Shown piece by piece: positions 1 to 9,080 of a DNA stretch of 51,039 bases. Origin of the DNA: Rhodobiaceae bacterium (lineage in GTDB: Bacteria > Pseudomonadota > Alphaproteobacteria > Rhizobiales > JANQQB01); the NCBI GenBank assembly GCA_028285165.1, contig JANQQB010000123.1, positions 1 through 51,039 on the forward strand. The letters run 5' to 3'. The notes under the pieces are model-generated. The model saw only the letters and a list, made by a program, of their open reading frames with translations, did not search any database and had not been told where the DNA came from. The translations under genes were made by a program, and so were the position numbers. Numbering within the stretch: position 1 is the first letter of the stretch; the number at the start of each line of letters is the position of its first letter.

Positions 1-318
1 GGAAAACTGCGCGGCGCGATGTGGGACATCGGGCAAGCAGTTTGACGCCGCCTGTCGGCAGCACGGCGCCGCCCGTAGGGTCGCTTTCAAGCGCCCGCCC
101 TCGGCGTCGCGCCCCTCAACCGCAGCCCCGCTGCGCTTTTCGGGTTCGCTCCTTGCGGGGCGAACCCCTGAAAGCGACGCAGACCGTGGCAGGAGTAAGA
201 AATACAGTCTAGATTGTCCGATGGTCCGAAACATGGCCTCGTTTTCATTGTTCTTTTGACCGTGCTGCCGGACCGGCGTTACCGCTCGTCGATCCGGGTG
301 TGCGCGGGTGCAGGCGGC
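1..318. other. Non-coding left edge with nested inverted repeats
   Basis: No convincing gene was found here. Positions 14-38 are identical over 25 nt to 36816-36840, inside the inverted-repeat element near 36.7-37.0 kb, so a dispersed repeat fragment is present. Two nested inverted repeats follow. GTCGCTTTCA (80-89) pairs with TGAAAGCGAC (169-178), and GGGTTCGC (142-149) pairs with GCGAACCC (160-167). The stretch lies downstream of the minus-strand DUF4170 gene and may act partly as its 3' region, but no T-tract follows a hairpin in that orientation. Confidence 0.5.
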
Positions 319-558
319 CTACTGATCGGTCTCGGGATCCAGCAGGCGGTGCATGTGCACGATGAAGTACCGCATATGGGCGTTGTCGACCGTCGACTGG
401 GCCTTCGCCTTCCAGGCGTCATAGGCCTTGGCATAATTCGGATAGATCCCGACGACATCAAGCGTTTCGAGATCGCGAAACTCGATCCCTTCCAAATCCG
501 TCAGTTCGCCGCCGAAAACGAGATGAAGCAATTGTTTGGGTTGGCTTTCGTCAGACAT
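319..558 (-). CDS. DUF4170 family small protein
   Basis: This 79-residue protein matches the short DUF4170 family of alphaproteobacteria, whose function is unknown. It has no signal peptide or membrane segment and is probably cytosolic. The middle of the protein carries the aromatic, family-like stretch YPNYAKAYDAWKAKAQ, and the C-terminal half has the MRYFIVHMHRLLDP segment. It is the last gene of a minus-strand run, about 75 nt behind the inositol-phosphatase family gene and downstream of pmbA. That order is common in Hyphomicrobiales. The family call rests on recalled sequence pattern and synteny. Confidence 0.8.
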   Translation of the reverse strand: MSDESQPKQLLHLVFGGELTDLEGIEFRDLETLDVVGIYPNYAKAYDAWKAKAQSTVDNAHMRYFIVHMHRLLDPETDQ

Positions 559-633
559 GTGTCCCCCTCGACCGATGCAGAGTGGCCCGTCCGCTTTTCG
601 GCACGGGCCCTGATCTTTCGTCAGACGCCGACT

Positions 634-1434
634 TCACGCGACGATCGCCGCGACCCGGTCGCACAGATCGGCGTGATGTCCAGCCGGCGAGCACACCAGC
701 GCGGGATGCGCAAGGGTTCCCTCGTTGTACTGGATGTCCTTGCCGTCCGAGCCCGTCAGTCGACCTCCCGCTTCTTGGACCAAAAGGTCGGCAGCCGCAA
801 GATCCCAATCATGAGCGCTGCCCTTGGCAAGGGCGAAGTCGAGACGCCCTTCGGCGACTTGAGCCAGCCGATAGGCAAGCGATGCGATCGCGGGCTGCAG
901 GTCGAGCGACAGGTCGAAAAATTCCTTGTCATTGAGCAAGGTCCGCGGCCCGGCCGCGCGGGCGCCGTGCAGGCTCTTTCTGTCACTGACGCTGAGCGCT
1001 TCGCCGTTGCGTTCCGCGCCCTCGCCTTTCTGCACCCGATAAAGCGTGTCGAGCGCCGGACAGAACAGGATACCGGCAATCGGGCGCGACTGGTTTACGA
1101 TGCCGATCGAGATCGCCCATTCTTCTTCGCCCTTGATGAAGGCCCGCGTGCCGTCGATCGGATCGACGACAAAAACCGGTCCTTCGGCAATGCGGTCCGG
1201 CCCGGACGCGGATTCTTCCGATATCCAGCCGTAACCCGGGTGATTGCTCAACAGCGTGCGTTTCAGGAAGGCATCGACAGCGAGATCGGCTTCCGATACC
1301 GGCGAGGAATCCCCTTTGTTCCAGACCTCGGGGCCATTGCGAAAGTAGCCGAGCGCAATGTCGCCGGCCTCGCGGGCGAGGTCCTCGACAAGATCGAGGG
1401 ACAGATCGACATTCCTTGCTGGTGCGGAGGTCAT
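634..1434 (-). CDS. Inositol monophosphatase family protein (CysQ-like)
   Basis: This 266-residue protein belongs to the Mg-dependent, Li-sensitive sugar/nucleotide phosphatase family. It has the metal-binding glutamates in GWISEES, the DPIDGTR motif near residue 115 and the C-terminal HDWDLAAADLLVQEAGG motif. Family members hydrolyse inositol-1-phosphate, 3'(2'),5'-bisphosphate nucleotides (CysQ/PAP phosphatase) or related phosphomonoesters, and sequence alone does not decide which. No signal peptide is seen, so it is cytosolic. The start lies only 6 nt after the pmbA stop, which suggests translation from one transcript with pmbA and the DUF4170 gene. Confidence 0.88.
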   Translation of the reverse strand: MTSAPARNVDLSLDLVEDLAREAGDIALGYFRNGPEVWNKGDSSPVSEADLAVDAFLKRTLLSNHPGYGWISEESASGPDRIAEGPVFVVDPIDGTRAFIKGEEEWAISIGIVNQSRPIAGILFCPALDTLYRVQKGEGAERNGEALSVSDRKSLHGARAAGPRTLLNDKEFFDLSLDLQPAIASLAYRLAQVAEGRLDFALAKGSAHDWDLAAADLLVQEAGGRLTGSDGKDIQYNEGTLAHPALVCSPAGHHADLCDRVAAIVA

Positions 1435-1440
1435 CGGTTT

Positions 1441-2784
1441 TCAGCGCCCCGCAATGGTCAGATCCTCGACAAGCACGGTCGGCGCGTCCGTACCGAACCG
1501 GTATTTGAAGTCGTTGGCCGGCACCATGCGCGCGAAGATGTCCGTCAGGTTGCCGGCAATCGTGACCTCGGCAACCGGTTCGCGCAATTCGCCGTCCTCG
1601 ATCCAGAAGCCGGCGGCGCCACGGCTGTAATCCCCGGTCACCAGATTGACGCCATGGCCGATCAGATCGGTCACATAGAGGCCGCGCTCGACGCCGGCGA
1701 CCAGCGCTTCAGGCGATTCTGTGCCGGGCGCCAGCGAAAGATTGGTCGTGCCGGGCCGCGAGGTGGACCCGCTGCGCATGGCGCGGCCGTTGGTCTTCAG
1801 ACCGAGTTCGCGTGCGGAGGCGCCATCGAGAAGCCAGGTCTTGAGGACCCCGTCGGCGACCAGCGTCATGGCACCGCATCGCGCACCCTCGCCATCGAAC
1901 GGGCGGGAGCGGAGGCCGCGCCGCCGTTCCGGATCGTCATGGATGAAAACGCCCTCGGCAAAAACCCGTTCGCCGAGCCGGTCTTTGAGAAAACTCGTGC
2001 CGCGGGCGATGGATGCGCCGTTGATCGCCCCGGCCAGATGCCCGAGCAGGTACCGGGCGCAGCGCGGTGCAAAAACCACGGCGCCCTTGGTCGATTCGAT
2101 CTTGCGCGCGCCCAACCGCGCCACGGCTCGCTCGGCGGCCCGTTTGCCGATGGTCTCCGGCGCATCAAGATCGGCCTCGTAGACGGCGCTCGAAAAATCG
2201 TAGTCACGCTCCATGCCCGTGCCCTCGCCGGCAATCGCGGTTGCCCAAAGGGAGAACCGGGATCCGAGATAGGTACCCGAAAAGCCGCTCGACGTGGCCA
2301 GGACCATGCCGCCGACGCCCCATCCGGCAGAGGCGCCGCCGGAATTCGTGACGCCCGCCTGTTCGAGCATGATCGCCTCGGTTTCCAGTGCCCTCTCGGC
2401 CAGCGCCTCGCCGTTCGGCTGGCCGCTGTCGAGCAGATCCAGATCCGCCTTTTCGTCGACGAGATCCGCCGCGTCGAGCAGGCCGGCATACGGGTCCTCG
2501 GGCGCCACGCGCGCCATGGCGAGGGCCCGGTCGACAATCTGATCCATCGCGGCAAAATCATTGCCGGAAACACTTGCGACCTGCTTGCCTACAAAAACCC
2601 TCAACGAAAGATCGTCCGATTCAGCGCGCTGCATTTCCTCGATCTTGCCCAGCCGTGCATCGGCCGACTGGGAGACCGACCGGACAACAACCGCGTCGGC
2701 CGCATCGGCGCCGGCGGCACGGGCCTTGTCGACCAGCTGGCGCGCGCGGTCTTCGAGTGTCGACGTATCAAGCGGGTCGCTCAC
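1441..2784 (-). CDS. pmbA: TldD/PmbA family metallopeptidase subunit, PmbA type
   Basis: This 447-residue protein resembles PmbA (TldE), the partner of TldD in a heterodimeric zinc peptidase that trims peptides such as microcin precursors and CcdA antitoxin. As in PmbA, no HExxxH zinc motif is seen; the catalytic TldD partner is not in this window. The GTG at 2784 is preferred over an ATG further upstream. An AAGGA ribosome site sits about six bases before it, and the resulting length fits the family. The upstream extension reads as unconserved, Pro-rich sequence. The gene leads the minus-strand run with the phosphatase family gene and DUF4170. Confidence 0.88.
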   Translation of the reverse strand: MSDPLDTSTLEDRARQLVDKARAAGADAADAVVVRSVSQSADARLGKIEEMQRAESDDLSLRVFVGKQVASVSGNDFAAMDQIVDRALAMARVAPEDPYAGLLDAADLVDEKADLDLLDSGQPNGEALAERALETEAIMLEQAGVTNSGGASAGWGVGGMVLATSSGFSGTYLGSRFSLWATAIAGEGTGMERDYDFSSAVYEADLDAPETIGKRAAERAVARLGARKIESTKGAVVFAPRCARYLLGHLAGAINGASIARGTSFLKDRLGERVFAEGVFIHDDPERRRGLRSRPFDGEGARCGAMTLVADGVLKTWLLDGASARELGLKTNGRAMRSGSTSRPGTTNLSLAPGTESPEALVAGVERGLYVTDLIGHGVNLVTGDYSRGAAGFWIEDGELREPVAEVTIAGNLTDIFARMVPANDFKYRFGTDAPTVLVEDLTIAGR

Positions 2785-3064
2785 GGCACATCCTTGGGGT
2801 TCAGGAGACGGATCGGAAATTCCAGCCGGAGCCTTTATCGCGAAAGCTCCGGGGCGGCAAGGCACCGACCATCAGGTGCGGCAAGTCGGGGCATGGCCAT
2901 TGACTCTCTGTTTACCGGTTGAGATTCCAGTAACCCTCTAGAATTACGAGCATTTTCTTAACCACATCCCTTAAGGAGACTCTGACTCGGCTGCGCTAGG
3001 GTCGCGGCATCAGGGAAGCAGACAAAACAAAACACTGCTCGATAACAATTAAGAGGCGTCAGAC

Positions 3065-3628
3065 ATGAGAGTGGTCAAAACCACTCCAGTTCAGGCGGAA
3101 CCAGGGTTCCGCCTGAACCCCTTTTCCTTGCCCGCGCGCTTCGAAGCCGGACAATCCGACGTCGCCGCGGCCGCGGCATCGGTCTATCTCGACGATCAGG
3201 TGGCCATTGTCCGCCGCCGGATCGCCGGTTTGCCGCTCAACATCAAGATCCCCGTGAAAATGTACCGCGGTGTTGCAATCCGCTACGATGTCACCCGGGA
3301 CGGTCCGGCCACCGGCGACCTGTTCCTCGTGCACCGGGATCCCGCGCTTCACCTGCCGCTGTCGCGCGGCGACGATCCGGCCAATCTGTCCGTCGACTGG
3401 CAGAGCTGGGCGAAACTGTTCGGCCTGCCCTTGCTGGTCGAAGATGAGACCGGCCGGTTGGTCCCGGCGCGAACCTATCTGGGTAAACTGGCCGTGCTGC
3501 CGCAACGCGACCGGCGCTACCACGCGCAATTCGCCGAACGGCGACCGCGTTTCCTGACACGCCGCAAGACCGGGCCGAAAGGCCAGCGCGCGATTGTCGC
3601 AGGGCGGGAAATCATCGCCAGAACCTGA
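3065..3628 (+). CDS. DUF6101 family protein
   Basis: This 187-residue cytosolic protein resembles the DUF6101 family, known mainly from Hyphomicrobiales and without an assigned function. The N-terminal third has RLNPFSLPARFEA followed by a stretch predicted as beta strands, VYLDDQVAIVRRRIAGLPLNIKIPV. The C-terminus is very basic (RRPRFLTRRKTGPKG), which could bind nucleic acid or acidic membranes, but that is a guess. The ATG follows an AGAGG ribosome site. It converges with ubiA, leaving only 16 nt between the two stop codons. Confidence 0.75.
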   Translation: MRVVKTTPVQAEPGFRLNPFSLPARFEAGQSDVAAAAASVYLDDQVAIVRRRIAGLPLNIKIPVKMYRGVAIRYDVTRDGPATGDLFLVHRDPALHLPLSRGDDPANLSVDWQSWAKLFGLPLLVEDETGRLVPARTYLGKLAVLPQRDRRYHAQFAERRPRFLTRRKTGPKGQRAIVAGREIIART

Positions 3629-3644
3629 GCAACAGGGTCAGCTC

Positions 3645-4598
3645 TCACAGGGAATGGCGGACCAGCGAATCGGCGACCAATCCTGCAAACAGGATCCAGC
3701 CCAGCGTTCTGTTGGCGCGAAACAGCATCAGACAATTGTCCGGATCGGTCACGTCGATGCTGCGGACCTGCCAGGCCATGTGCAGGGCCGCGCCGGCAAG
3801 CCCGACATAGGCGAGAGGCCCGGCGCCGGCCAGAACCAGCGCTGACAGGAACACCAGAACCGCCGCCCCGAAAAAACCGGTCAGGTAGATCCGTGTCCGC
3901 GGACCGAACAACAGCGCCGTCGAGCGGACGCCGACGATCGCATCGTCTTCCTTGTCCTGGTGCGCGTAGATGGTGTCGTAGGCGATGGTCCAGGCGACGC
4001 CGCCGGCATACAGGAGCACGGGCGCCCAATCGAGGCGTCCGAACTCCGCCGCCCAGCCCATCAGCGCACCCCAGGAAAACGCGAGACCAAGCACGGCCTG
4101 CGGCCAGTCGGTGAAGCGTTTCATGAACGGATAGACGGCGACAACGAGCAGCGACGACGCGCCGAGCGCGATCGCAAACCAGTTGAATTGCAACAGCACC
4201 AGCAAGCCGACAAGGCATTGCAGCACCAGAAACACCTTGGCCTGCCGGATCGTTACCTGCCCTGACGGGATCGGGCGCAGGCGCGTGCGTTCCACGAGGC
4301 CGTCAATGTCGCGGTCGACCAGGTCGTTATAGGTGCATCCGGCACCGCGCATCGCAATGGCGCCGACAAGAAACAGAAAGACGTGCCAGAGATCCGGCAA
4401 CGGATTGCCGGCGGCGCCGGCGGCGAGCGCGGCGGACCACCAGCACGGCCAGAGCAGGAGCCACCAGCCGATCGGCCGGTCCCAGCGCGCCAGCCGACCA
4501 TAGGGTTTCAGCCAGTCCGGCGCCCGCGTGTCCACCCAATTGCCGCCGACGGCGTCGGCGACGGCCTCCAGAACACGGCGGGTCGAGGGGTTTTCCAT
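3645..4598 (-). CDS. ubiA: 4-hydroxybenzoate polyprenyltransferase
   Basis: This 317-residue integral membrane prenyltransferase attaches the polyprenyl tail to 4-hydroxybenzoate in ubiquinone synthesis. Both Asp-rich metal/diphosphate motifs are present: NDLVDRDIDG near residue 90 and YDTIYAHQDKEDD near residue 210. Eight or so hydrophobic helices separate them, as usual for UbiA. The length is typical, slightly long because of an N-terminal extension of about 25 residues ending in TRAPDWLKPYGRLARWDRPIG. It stands alone on the minus strand between DUF6101 and purD. Confidence 0.95.
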   Translation of the reverse strand: MENPSTRRVLEAVADAVGGNWVDTRAPDWLKPYGRLARWDRPIGWWLLLWPCWWSAALAAGAAGNPLPDLWHVFLFLVGAIAMRGAGCTYNDLVDRDIDGLVERTRLRPIPSGQVTIRQAKVFLVLQCLVGLLVLLQFNWFAIALGASSLLVVAVYPFMKRFTDWPQAVLGLAFSWGALMGWAAEFGRLDWAPVLLYAGGVAWTIAYDTIYAHQDKEDDAIVGVRSTALLFGPRTRIYLTGFFGAAVLVFLSALVLAGAGPLAYVGLAGAALHMAWQVRSIDVTDPDNCLMLFRANRTLGWILFAGLVADSLVRHSL

Positions 4599-5104
4599 GG
4601 GTTTGTCGTGCCGTGAAACGGAAAGGAGGTCAATGGGGCGAATACGCCCGGGGCGGTGTCACTGTGTCGGGGAGCGGAGCGTATTCGTCTTTGGACCTTC
4701 CGGGTCCTGCCTGCCCCTGCCCGGCATCGGGAACGCCGCCAAGGGACAAGGTCGCCCGGTCAGGCCGTTCGATGACGGATTGCGGGAAGAGGTGGCGCCA
4801 GTTGGGACGCCGACGGCGAAGAGCACAAAGCCCTTTCCCTTTTCCGCGGCCTTTGCCCGGCATGTTCGGGCAATCCAGCAACGCGTCACGCCGATCCAAA
4901 CAACAGCGGCCACCCGGTCGATTTTATCAAAGGCGTCGGGATTGCCGAAGCCTGCAGGTGCGCGACACCGCGACGACATGTGAACGAACGCCCCGCTCCG
5001 CCCAACTCCCTTGCCCGACCCACTAAAATTCGGATACTTGGCAGCGCCGGACGCGGACGGCACACAATGCCGAGACGAACAACCCCGAACCAGACGGCCG
5101 ATCC
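4599..5104. other. Intergenic region between ubiA and purD
   Basis: About 500 bp separate the divergent ubiA and purD genes. A strong Shine-Dalgarno-like AAAGGAGGT at 4622-4630 precedes an ATG at 4633. The frame it opens runs to 4983, but its product has no recognisable domain and a composition typical of chance GC-rich frames, so I do not call a gene. Promoters for ubiA and purD are expected here, but I could not identify either with confidence. Confidence 0.4.
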
Positions 5105-6406
5105 TTGAATGTGCTCCTGATCGGCTCCGGCGGGCGCGAACATGCGCTGGCCTGGGCCCTGGCGAATTCGCCGCTCTTGACGAAACTCTACGCGACACCC
5201 GGCAATGCCGGCATTGCCGAGGAGGCGGAATGCGTTTCGCTTGATGTCGGCGACCACCAATCCATCGCCGATTTCTGCCGGGACAACAGGATCGAGCTCG
5301 TCGTCGTGGGGCCGGAGGTGCCGCTGGTCGCCGGACTTGCCGACGACCTCAGGGCGGCGGGCATCCGGGTCTTCGGACCGTCGGCCGCGGCCGCGCAATT
5401 GGAGGGATCCAAGGGATTCACCAAGGATCTGTGTGCCCGCGCGGGCATCCCGACGGCCGCCTATGGCCGGTTTTCCGACAAGGCGACCGCACTTCGTTAC
5501 CTTGCCGATCATGCCCTGCCCGCGGTCATCAAGGCGGACGGGCTGGCGGCCGGCAAGGGTGTGATCATTGCCGAAGACCGGGCCTCGGCCGAAGCCGCGG
5601 TCGCGGATTGTTTCGACGGAGCGTTCGGCGCTGCGGGGGCGGAAGTCGTCATCGAAGCCTTCCTGGAAGGCGAAGAGGCGAGTTTCTTTGCACTCTGTGA
5701 CGGCCGGACGGCGCTGCCGCTGGCGACCGCCCAGGATCACAAGCGGGTGGGCGACGGCGACACCGGTCCCAATACCGGCGGCATGGGCGCCTATTCACCG
5801 GCGCCGATCATGACCGATGCCCTCATCGAGCAGACAATGGCCGAGATCATTCGGCCGACGCTTGCGGCGATGGCCGAGGCTGGCATGCCCTATCAGGGCG
5901 TGCTCTATGCCGGCCTGATGATTACGGCGAGCGGACCGCAATTGATCGAATACAATGTGCGATTTGGCGACCCGGAAGCCCAGGTCCTGATGATGCGGCT
6001 GAAGGACGACCTGCTGGTGCTCCTGAATGCCGCCGTCGACGGCGAACTCGACCGGGTGAGCGTGCGCTGGCATGATGAACCGGCATTGACCGTCGTCATG
6101 GCGGCAAAGGGGTATCCGGGCGCCTATCAAAAGAACACGCCGATTGACGGGCTGGAGGCACTCGATAACTCGTCGGACGTCAAGGTGTTTCACGCCGGTA
6201 CCGCCCGCACGGACGCCGGACTTGTTGCCGCCGGCGGGCGCGTGCTGAATGTGACGGCCCTCGGGCACGACATTGCCGACGCGCAGGACAAGGCCTACCG
6301 AGCCGTCGGCCGGATCACCTGGCCGGACGGCTTCTACCGCACCGATATCGGCTGGCGCGCGGTCGGAGCGGTCGGGGACGACAGCGTCGAACCGATCACA
6401 GGCTGA
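5105..6406 (+). CDS. purD: Phosphoribosylamine-glycine ligase (GAR synthetase)
   Basis: This 433-residue ATP-grasp enzyme joins phosphoribosylamine and glycine in the second step of purine synthesis. The N-terminal [19 protein letters not shown] is the classic PurD signature. The ATP-grasp core contains [18 protein letters not shown] and [12 protein letters not shown], and the catalytic region has [14 protein letters not shown] and the metal-ligand stretch [12 protein letters not shown]. Translation appears to start at a TTG (5105) directly before the conserved N-terminus; a GTG two codons on is the alternative. Length is normal for the family. Confidence 0.96.
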   Translation: MNVLLIGSGGREHALAWALANSPLLTKLYATPGNAGIAEEAECVSLDVGDHQSIADFCRDNRIELVVVGPEVPLVAGLADDLRAAGIRVFGPSAAAAQLEGSKGFTKDLCARAGIPTAAYGRFSDKATALRYLADHALPAVIKADGLAAGKGVIIAEDRASAEAAVADCFDGAFGAAGAEVVIEAFLEGEEASFFALCDGRTALPLATAQDHKRVGDGDTGPNTGGMGAYSPAPIMTDALIEQTMAEIIRPTLAAMAEAGMPYQGVLYAGLMITASGPQLIEYNVRFGDPEAQVLMMRLKDDLLVLLNAAVDGELDRVSVRWHDEPALTVVMAAKGYPGAYQKNTPIDGLEALDNSSDVKVFHAGTARTDAGLVAAGGRVLNVTALGHDIADAQDKAYRAVGRITWPDGFYRTDIGWRAVGAVGDDSVEPITG

Positions 6407-6435
6407 ACCGCGACCGGCAGGGAGAGAACAAAAAG

Positions 6436-7518
6436 ATGGAGCGGATCGACCGCCAGGAGGCTTTTTCCGGAACCAAGGCGATTGCAGACGCCCTCAAATT
6501 CCCGGAGGACGGCCTCGTCGGCTGGATGCAGACCCATGTCGACGGTTTTTCCGGTCCCCTTTCGATCAGCCAGTTCAAGGGCGGCCAATCGAACCCGACC
6601 TACCAGATCGAGGCTGCAGGCGCGGCCTATGTGCTTCGGCGGAAGCCGCCCGGCACACTGTTGCCGTCCGCGCACGCGATCGACCGGGAGTACCGGGTCA
6701 TGGCGGCGCTCGGCGCGGCCGGCTTTCCGGTGCCCAGGGTCTTCGGCCTGTGCGAGGACGAGACGGTGATCGGCACGGCGTTTTACGTGATGGACAAGGT
6801 GGAGGGCCGAATCTTCTGGGAACCGCACCTGCCCAAGTCCTCGATTGCCGAACGCACGGCCATCTACGATGCCATGAATGCGACGCTCGCCCGCCTGCAC
6901 TCCTACGAGCCCGACGCTCTCGGCCTTTCCGATTTCGGCAAGCCCGACAATTATGTGGCCCGCCAGATCGCCCGCTGGTCGAAACAATACCAGGCGTCCC
7001 GCACCGAGGAGATCGAGGCCATGACGCGCCTGATGGACTGGCTGCCCGGCCGGGTTCCGACGGCCGGGCCGGCACGGGTGGTGCACGGCGATTTCCGCCT
7101 CGACAACCTGATCCTGGACGCCGAGACGCCCGAGATCCGCGCGGTGCTCGATTGGGAATTGTCGACGCTCGGCGATCCGGTCGCCGACTTCACATACCAT
7201 TGCATGCAATGGCACATGCCGCGGTCGGACAGCGGCGCAGGCGTCGGCTCGCTGGTCGGGGTGGATCTCCAGGCGTTCGGCCTGCCGCCTCTTGCCGCCT
7301 ATATCGAGGCCTATGAAAAGCGCACCGGCTTTTCGGTGGCCGAACATGCCGACTTCTATTTCGCCTACAATTTCTTTCGCCTGGCGGCGATCCTTCAGGG
7401 CATTGTCGGGCGGGTCCGCGACGGCACGGCGACCAACGAAAACGCCGCCGCGATGGCCAGCCAGGTGCGCCCGCTCGCCGATACCGCCTGGCGGTTTGCC
7501 GAGGAGGCCGGCGCATGA
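6436..7518 (+). CDS. Phosphotransferase family protein (APH/ACAD10-11-like kinase fold)
   Basis: This 360-residue protein has the aminoglycoside-phosphotransferase/choline-kinase fold seen in the N-terminal half of ACAD10/ACAD11 and in stand-alone bacterial relatives. The nucleotide-binding lobe has FKGGQSNPTYQIEAAGAAYVLRRKPPG. The catalytic loop is VVHGDFRLDNL, and the metal site is VLDWELSTLGDPVADF. ACAD11-type kinases phosphorylate 4-hydroxyacyl-CoA; the substrate here is unknown. A GGGAGAG ribosome site precedes the ATG. Its stop overlaps the ArsR gene start by four bases (ATGA), so the two are co-translated. Confidence 0.85.
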   Translation: MERIDRQEAFSGTKAIADALKFPEDGLVGWMQTHVDGFSGPLSISQFKGGQSNPTYQIEAAGAAYVLRRKPPGTLLPSAHAIDREYRVMAALGAAGFPVPRVFGLCEDETVIGTAFYVMDKVEGRIFWEPHLPKSSIAERTAIYDAMNATLARLHSYEPDALGLSDFGKPDNYVARQIARWSKQYQASRTEEIEAMTRLMDWLPGRVPTAGPARVVHGDFRLDNLILDAETPEIRAVLDWELSTLGDPVADFTYHCMQWHMPRSDSGAGVGSLVGVDLQAFGLPPLAAYIEAYEKRTGFSVAEHADFYFAYNFFRLAAILQGIVGRVRDGTATNENAAAMASQVRPLADTAWRFAEEAGA

Positions 7519-7847
7519 CAGACACGACCCTGCCGGACGTGCCCCTCGACACCGCAGCCGACCGCCTTGAAGCGCTCGGCAGCCCGGTCCGCCTGCGCAT
7601 CGTGCGCGAACTGGTACGCGTCGGCGAAAACGGCCTGCCGGTCAGCGGCCTTCAGGAACGCGTCGGCGTTGCGCCGTCGGCGCTCTCGCACCACCTGCGC
7701 AAACTCGTCGCCGTCGACCTTGTCGTCCAGGAACGCCAGGGCACGACCCTGCTCTGCCGCGCGCAATACGACACGATTCGTTCGCTTGCGGACTTTTTAC
7801 TGTCGGAATGCTGTATCGAGGACGATGCCGCCACCGGCGGGTGCTGA
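7515..7847 (+). CDS. ArsR/SmtB family winged-helix regulator with C-terminal cysteines
   Basis: This 110-residue protein has the ArsR fold. A dimerising first helix leads into RLEALGSPVRLRIVRELV, a recognition helix lies in VAPSALSHHLRKLV, and a beta wing in VDLVVQERQGTTLLCRA. The C-terminus carries a vicinal Cys pair in LLSECCIEDD and a final Cys (GGC), a layout reminiscent of C-terminal arsenite-binding ArsR variants. No metal-resistance gene sits beside it. It is translationally coupled to the upstream phosphotransferase-fold gene, so its regulatory target may be that gene or lie elsewhere. Confidence 0.88.
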   Translation: MTDTTLPDVPLDTAADRLEALGSPVRLRIVRELVRVGENGLPVSGLQERVGVAPSALSHHLRKLVAVDLVVQERQGTTLLCRAQYDTIRSLADFLLSECCIEDDAATGGC

Positions 7848-9080
7848 TCAGAAGAAGGGGCGTGGCGGCAAGGTGCCGTTGGCGACATCGAGGATCAACT
7901 GGCGGTGCACACGCACCAGGTTCTGGGCCGCATAGCGTTCCTCGATCGTGTTCCGGGCCGCCCTTCGGATCGCCTCCGTATCGACGCGGTTTTCCAGAAC
8001 GTCGTCGACACGCTCGGCAATGCGATCGGCATCGAAAAAATCGACCAGAAGCCCGTTGCGGCCGTCGGTGATCACCTCGCGCACCGGAGCGGTGTCGGAC
8101 GCTACGATCGGCGCACCGCAGGCCATGGCCTCCATCATCGACCAGGACAGAACGAACGGCACGGTCAGATAGATGTGGGCGCGGGACACCTGAACCGCGG
8201 ACCGAAAGGTCTTGAACGGCACCAGCCCGGTGAAATGCAGCCGCTCAAGGTCCAGGTCATGCTCTTGGAGCGCGACCTCCTTGAAGGTCTTGCCGTCCTT
8301 GCGGGCGGCGCCGTAGGCCACGCCGTCGCCGCCGACCACGACGACGTGCAGTTTCGGCCGGCGGGCCTGCAACTGCGCCACCGCCTTCATGAAGGTCGGA
8401 AACCCGCGATAGGGTTCCATGCCCCGGGCGACATAGGTCACCACTTCGTCTTCGCGCGTGAGCGTCCCGTTCTCCAGCACCAGTTCGGCCTTCGGATCCG
8501 GCGTGAGGTAGTCGATGTCGACCCCGTCATGGGCCACACTGATCCGGTCCCGAAAGATTTCGGGAAACTGGCTGCGCTGCCAGCGGGTCGGACAGACGCC
8601 CCAATCCATGCCGGCGAGGTCGAACAGGATCGGAGCGTTCTTGGAATGGGTCCGGACTCGATCGTTTTCGGTGCGGCTGCCGGGATCGAGGAAATCGGCG
8701 TCCGTGCCGGCGCCGTGATAATACCACTCGAAGTAAGGCAGGAGCTTCGCCGTCGGCCACAATTCCTTCAGGAACATGGAGGGCCCCCATCCGGAATGGG
8801 CGCAGATGATGTCCGGCGTCCAGCCCTGCGCCTTGACCGGGGCGAGCGAACGGAAGGCGGCCTGGGCGGTGATGGCCGCCCGCTCCATGCTGGCGGCCGC
8901 CGGATGAATGGTCTGGGTCACCTCGCGGTGCGGTTCGTATAACACACGCCGGATCGGCACCTGCTGCTGGTTGGACGACAGGGTCGCGGCCAGCATGTCG
9001 ACTGACGGATCCTCGACAAGTGAGTTGACGAGCCGCCGGTACTGGCCGGGGAAATTGTTGTGAAGAAAAAGGATGCGCAT
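7848..9080 (-). CDS. GT4-type glycosyltransferase (GT-B fold)
   Basis: This 410-residue protein has the two-domain GT-B layout. The N-terminal domain opens with MRILFLHNNFPGQYRRLV. The C-terminal nucleotide-sugar domain includes VTYVARGMEPYRGF (approximately residues 225-238) and the donor-binding stretch EAMACGAPIVASDTAPVREV. Relatives transfer hexoses in capsule, exopolysaccharide or glycolipid assembly. The acceptor cannot be told, because no other polysaccharide genes are nearby. It has no signal peptide and is probably cytosolic or membrane-peripheral. It converges with the ArsR gene, with stop codons back to back. Confidence 0.88.
   Translation of the reverse strand: MRILFLHNNFPGQYRRLVNSLVEDPSVDMLAATLSSNQQQVPIRRVLYEPHREVTQTIHPAAASMERAAITAQAAFRSLAPVKAQGWTPDIICAHSGWGPSMFLKELWPTAKLLPYFEWYYHGAGTDADFLDPGSRTENDRVRTHSKNAPILFDLAGMDWGVCPTRWQRSQFPEIFRDRISVAHDGVDIDYLTPDPKAELVLENGTLTREDEVVTYVARGMEPYRGFPTFMKAVAQLQARRPKLHVVVVGGDGVAYGAARKDGKTFKEVALQEHDLDLERLHFTGLVPFKTFRSAVQVSRAHIYLTVPFVLSWSMMEAMACGAPIVASDTAPVREVITDGRNGLLVDFFDADRIAERVDDVLENRVDTEAIRRAARNTIEERYAAQNLVRVHRQLILDVANGTLPPRPFF

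Noticed and set aside
214-2922. A plus-strand open frame of about 900 codons
   Set aside because: It lies antisense to pmbA and the inositol-phosphatase family gene, both of which show family motifs; the long frame is a shadow of high-GC codon use.
4633-4983. Open frame behind a strong AAAGGAGGT sequence between ubiA and purD
   Set aside because: Despite the ribosome-site-like sequence, the product has no domain or secondary-structure pattern of a real protein. It is kept only as a note in the intergenic entry.
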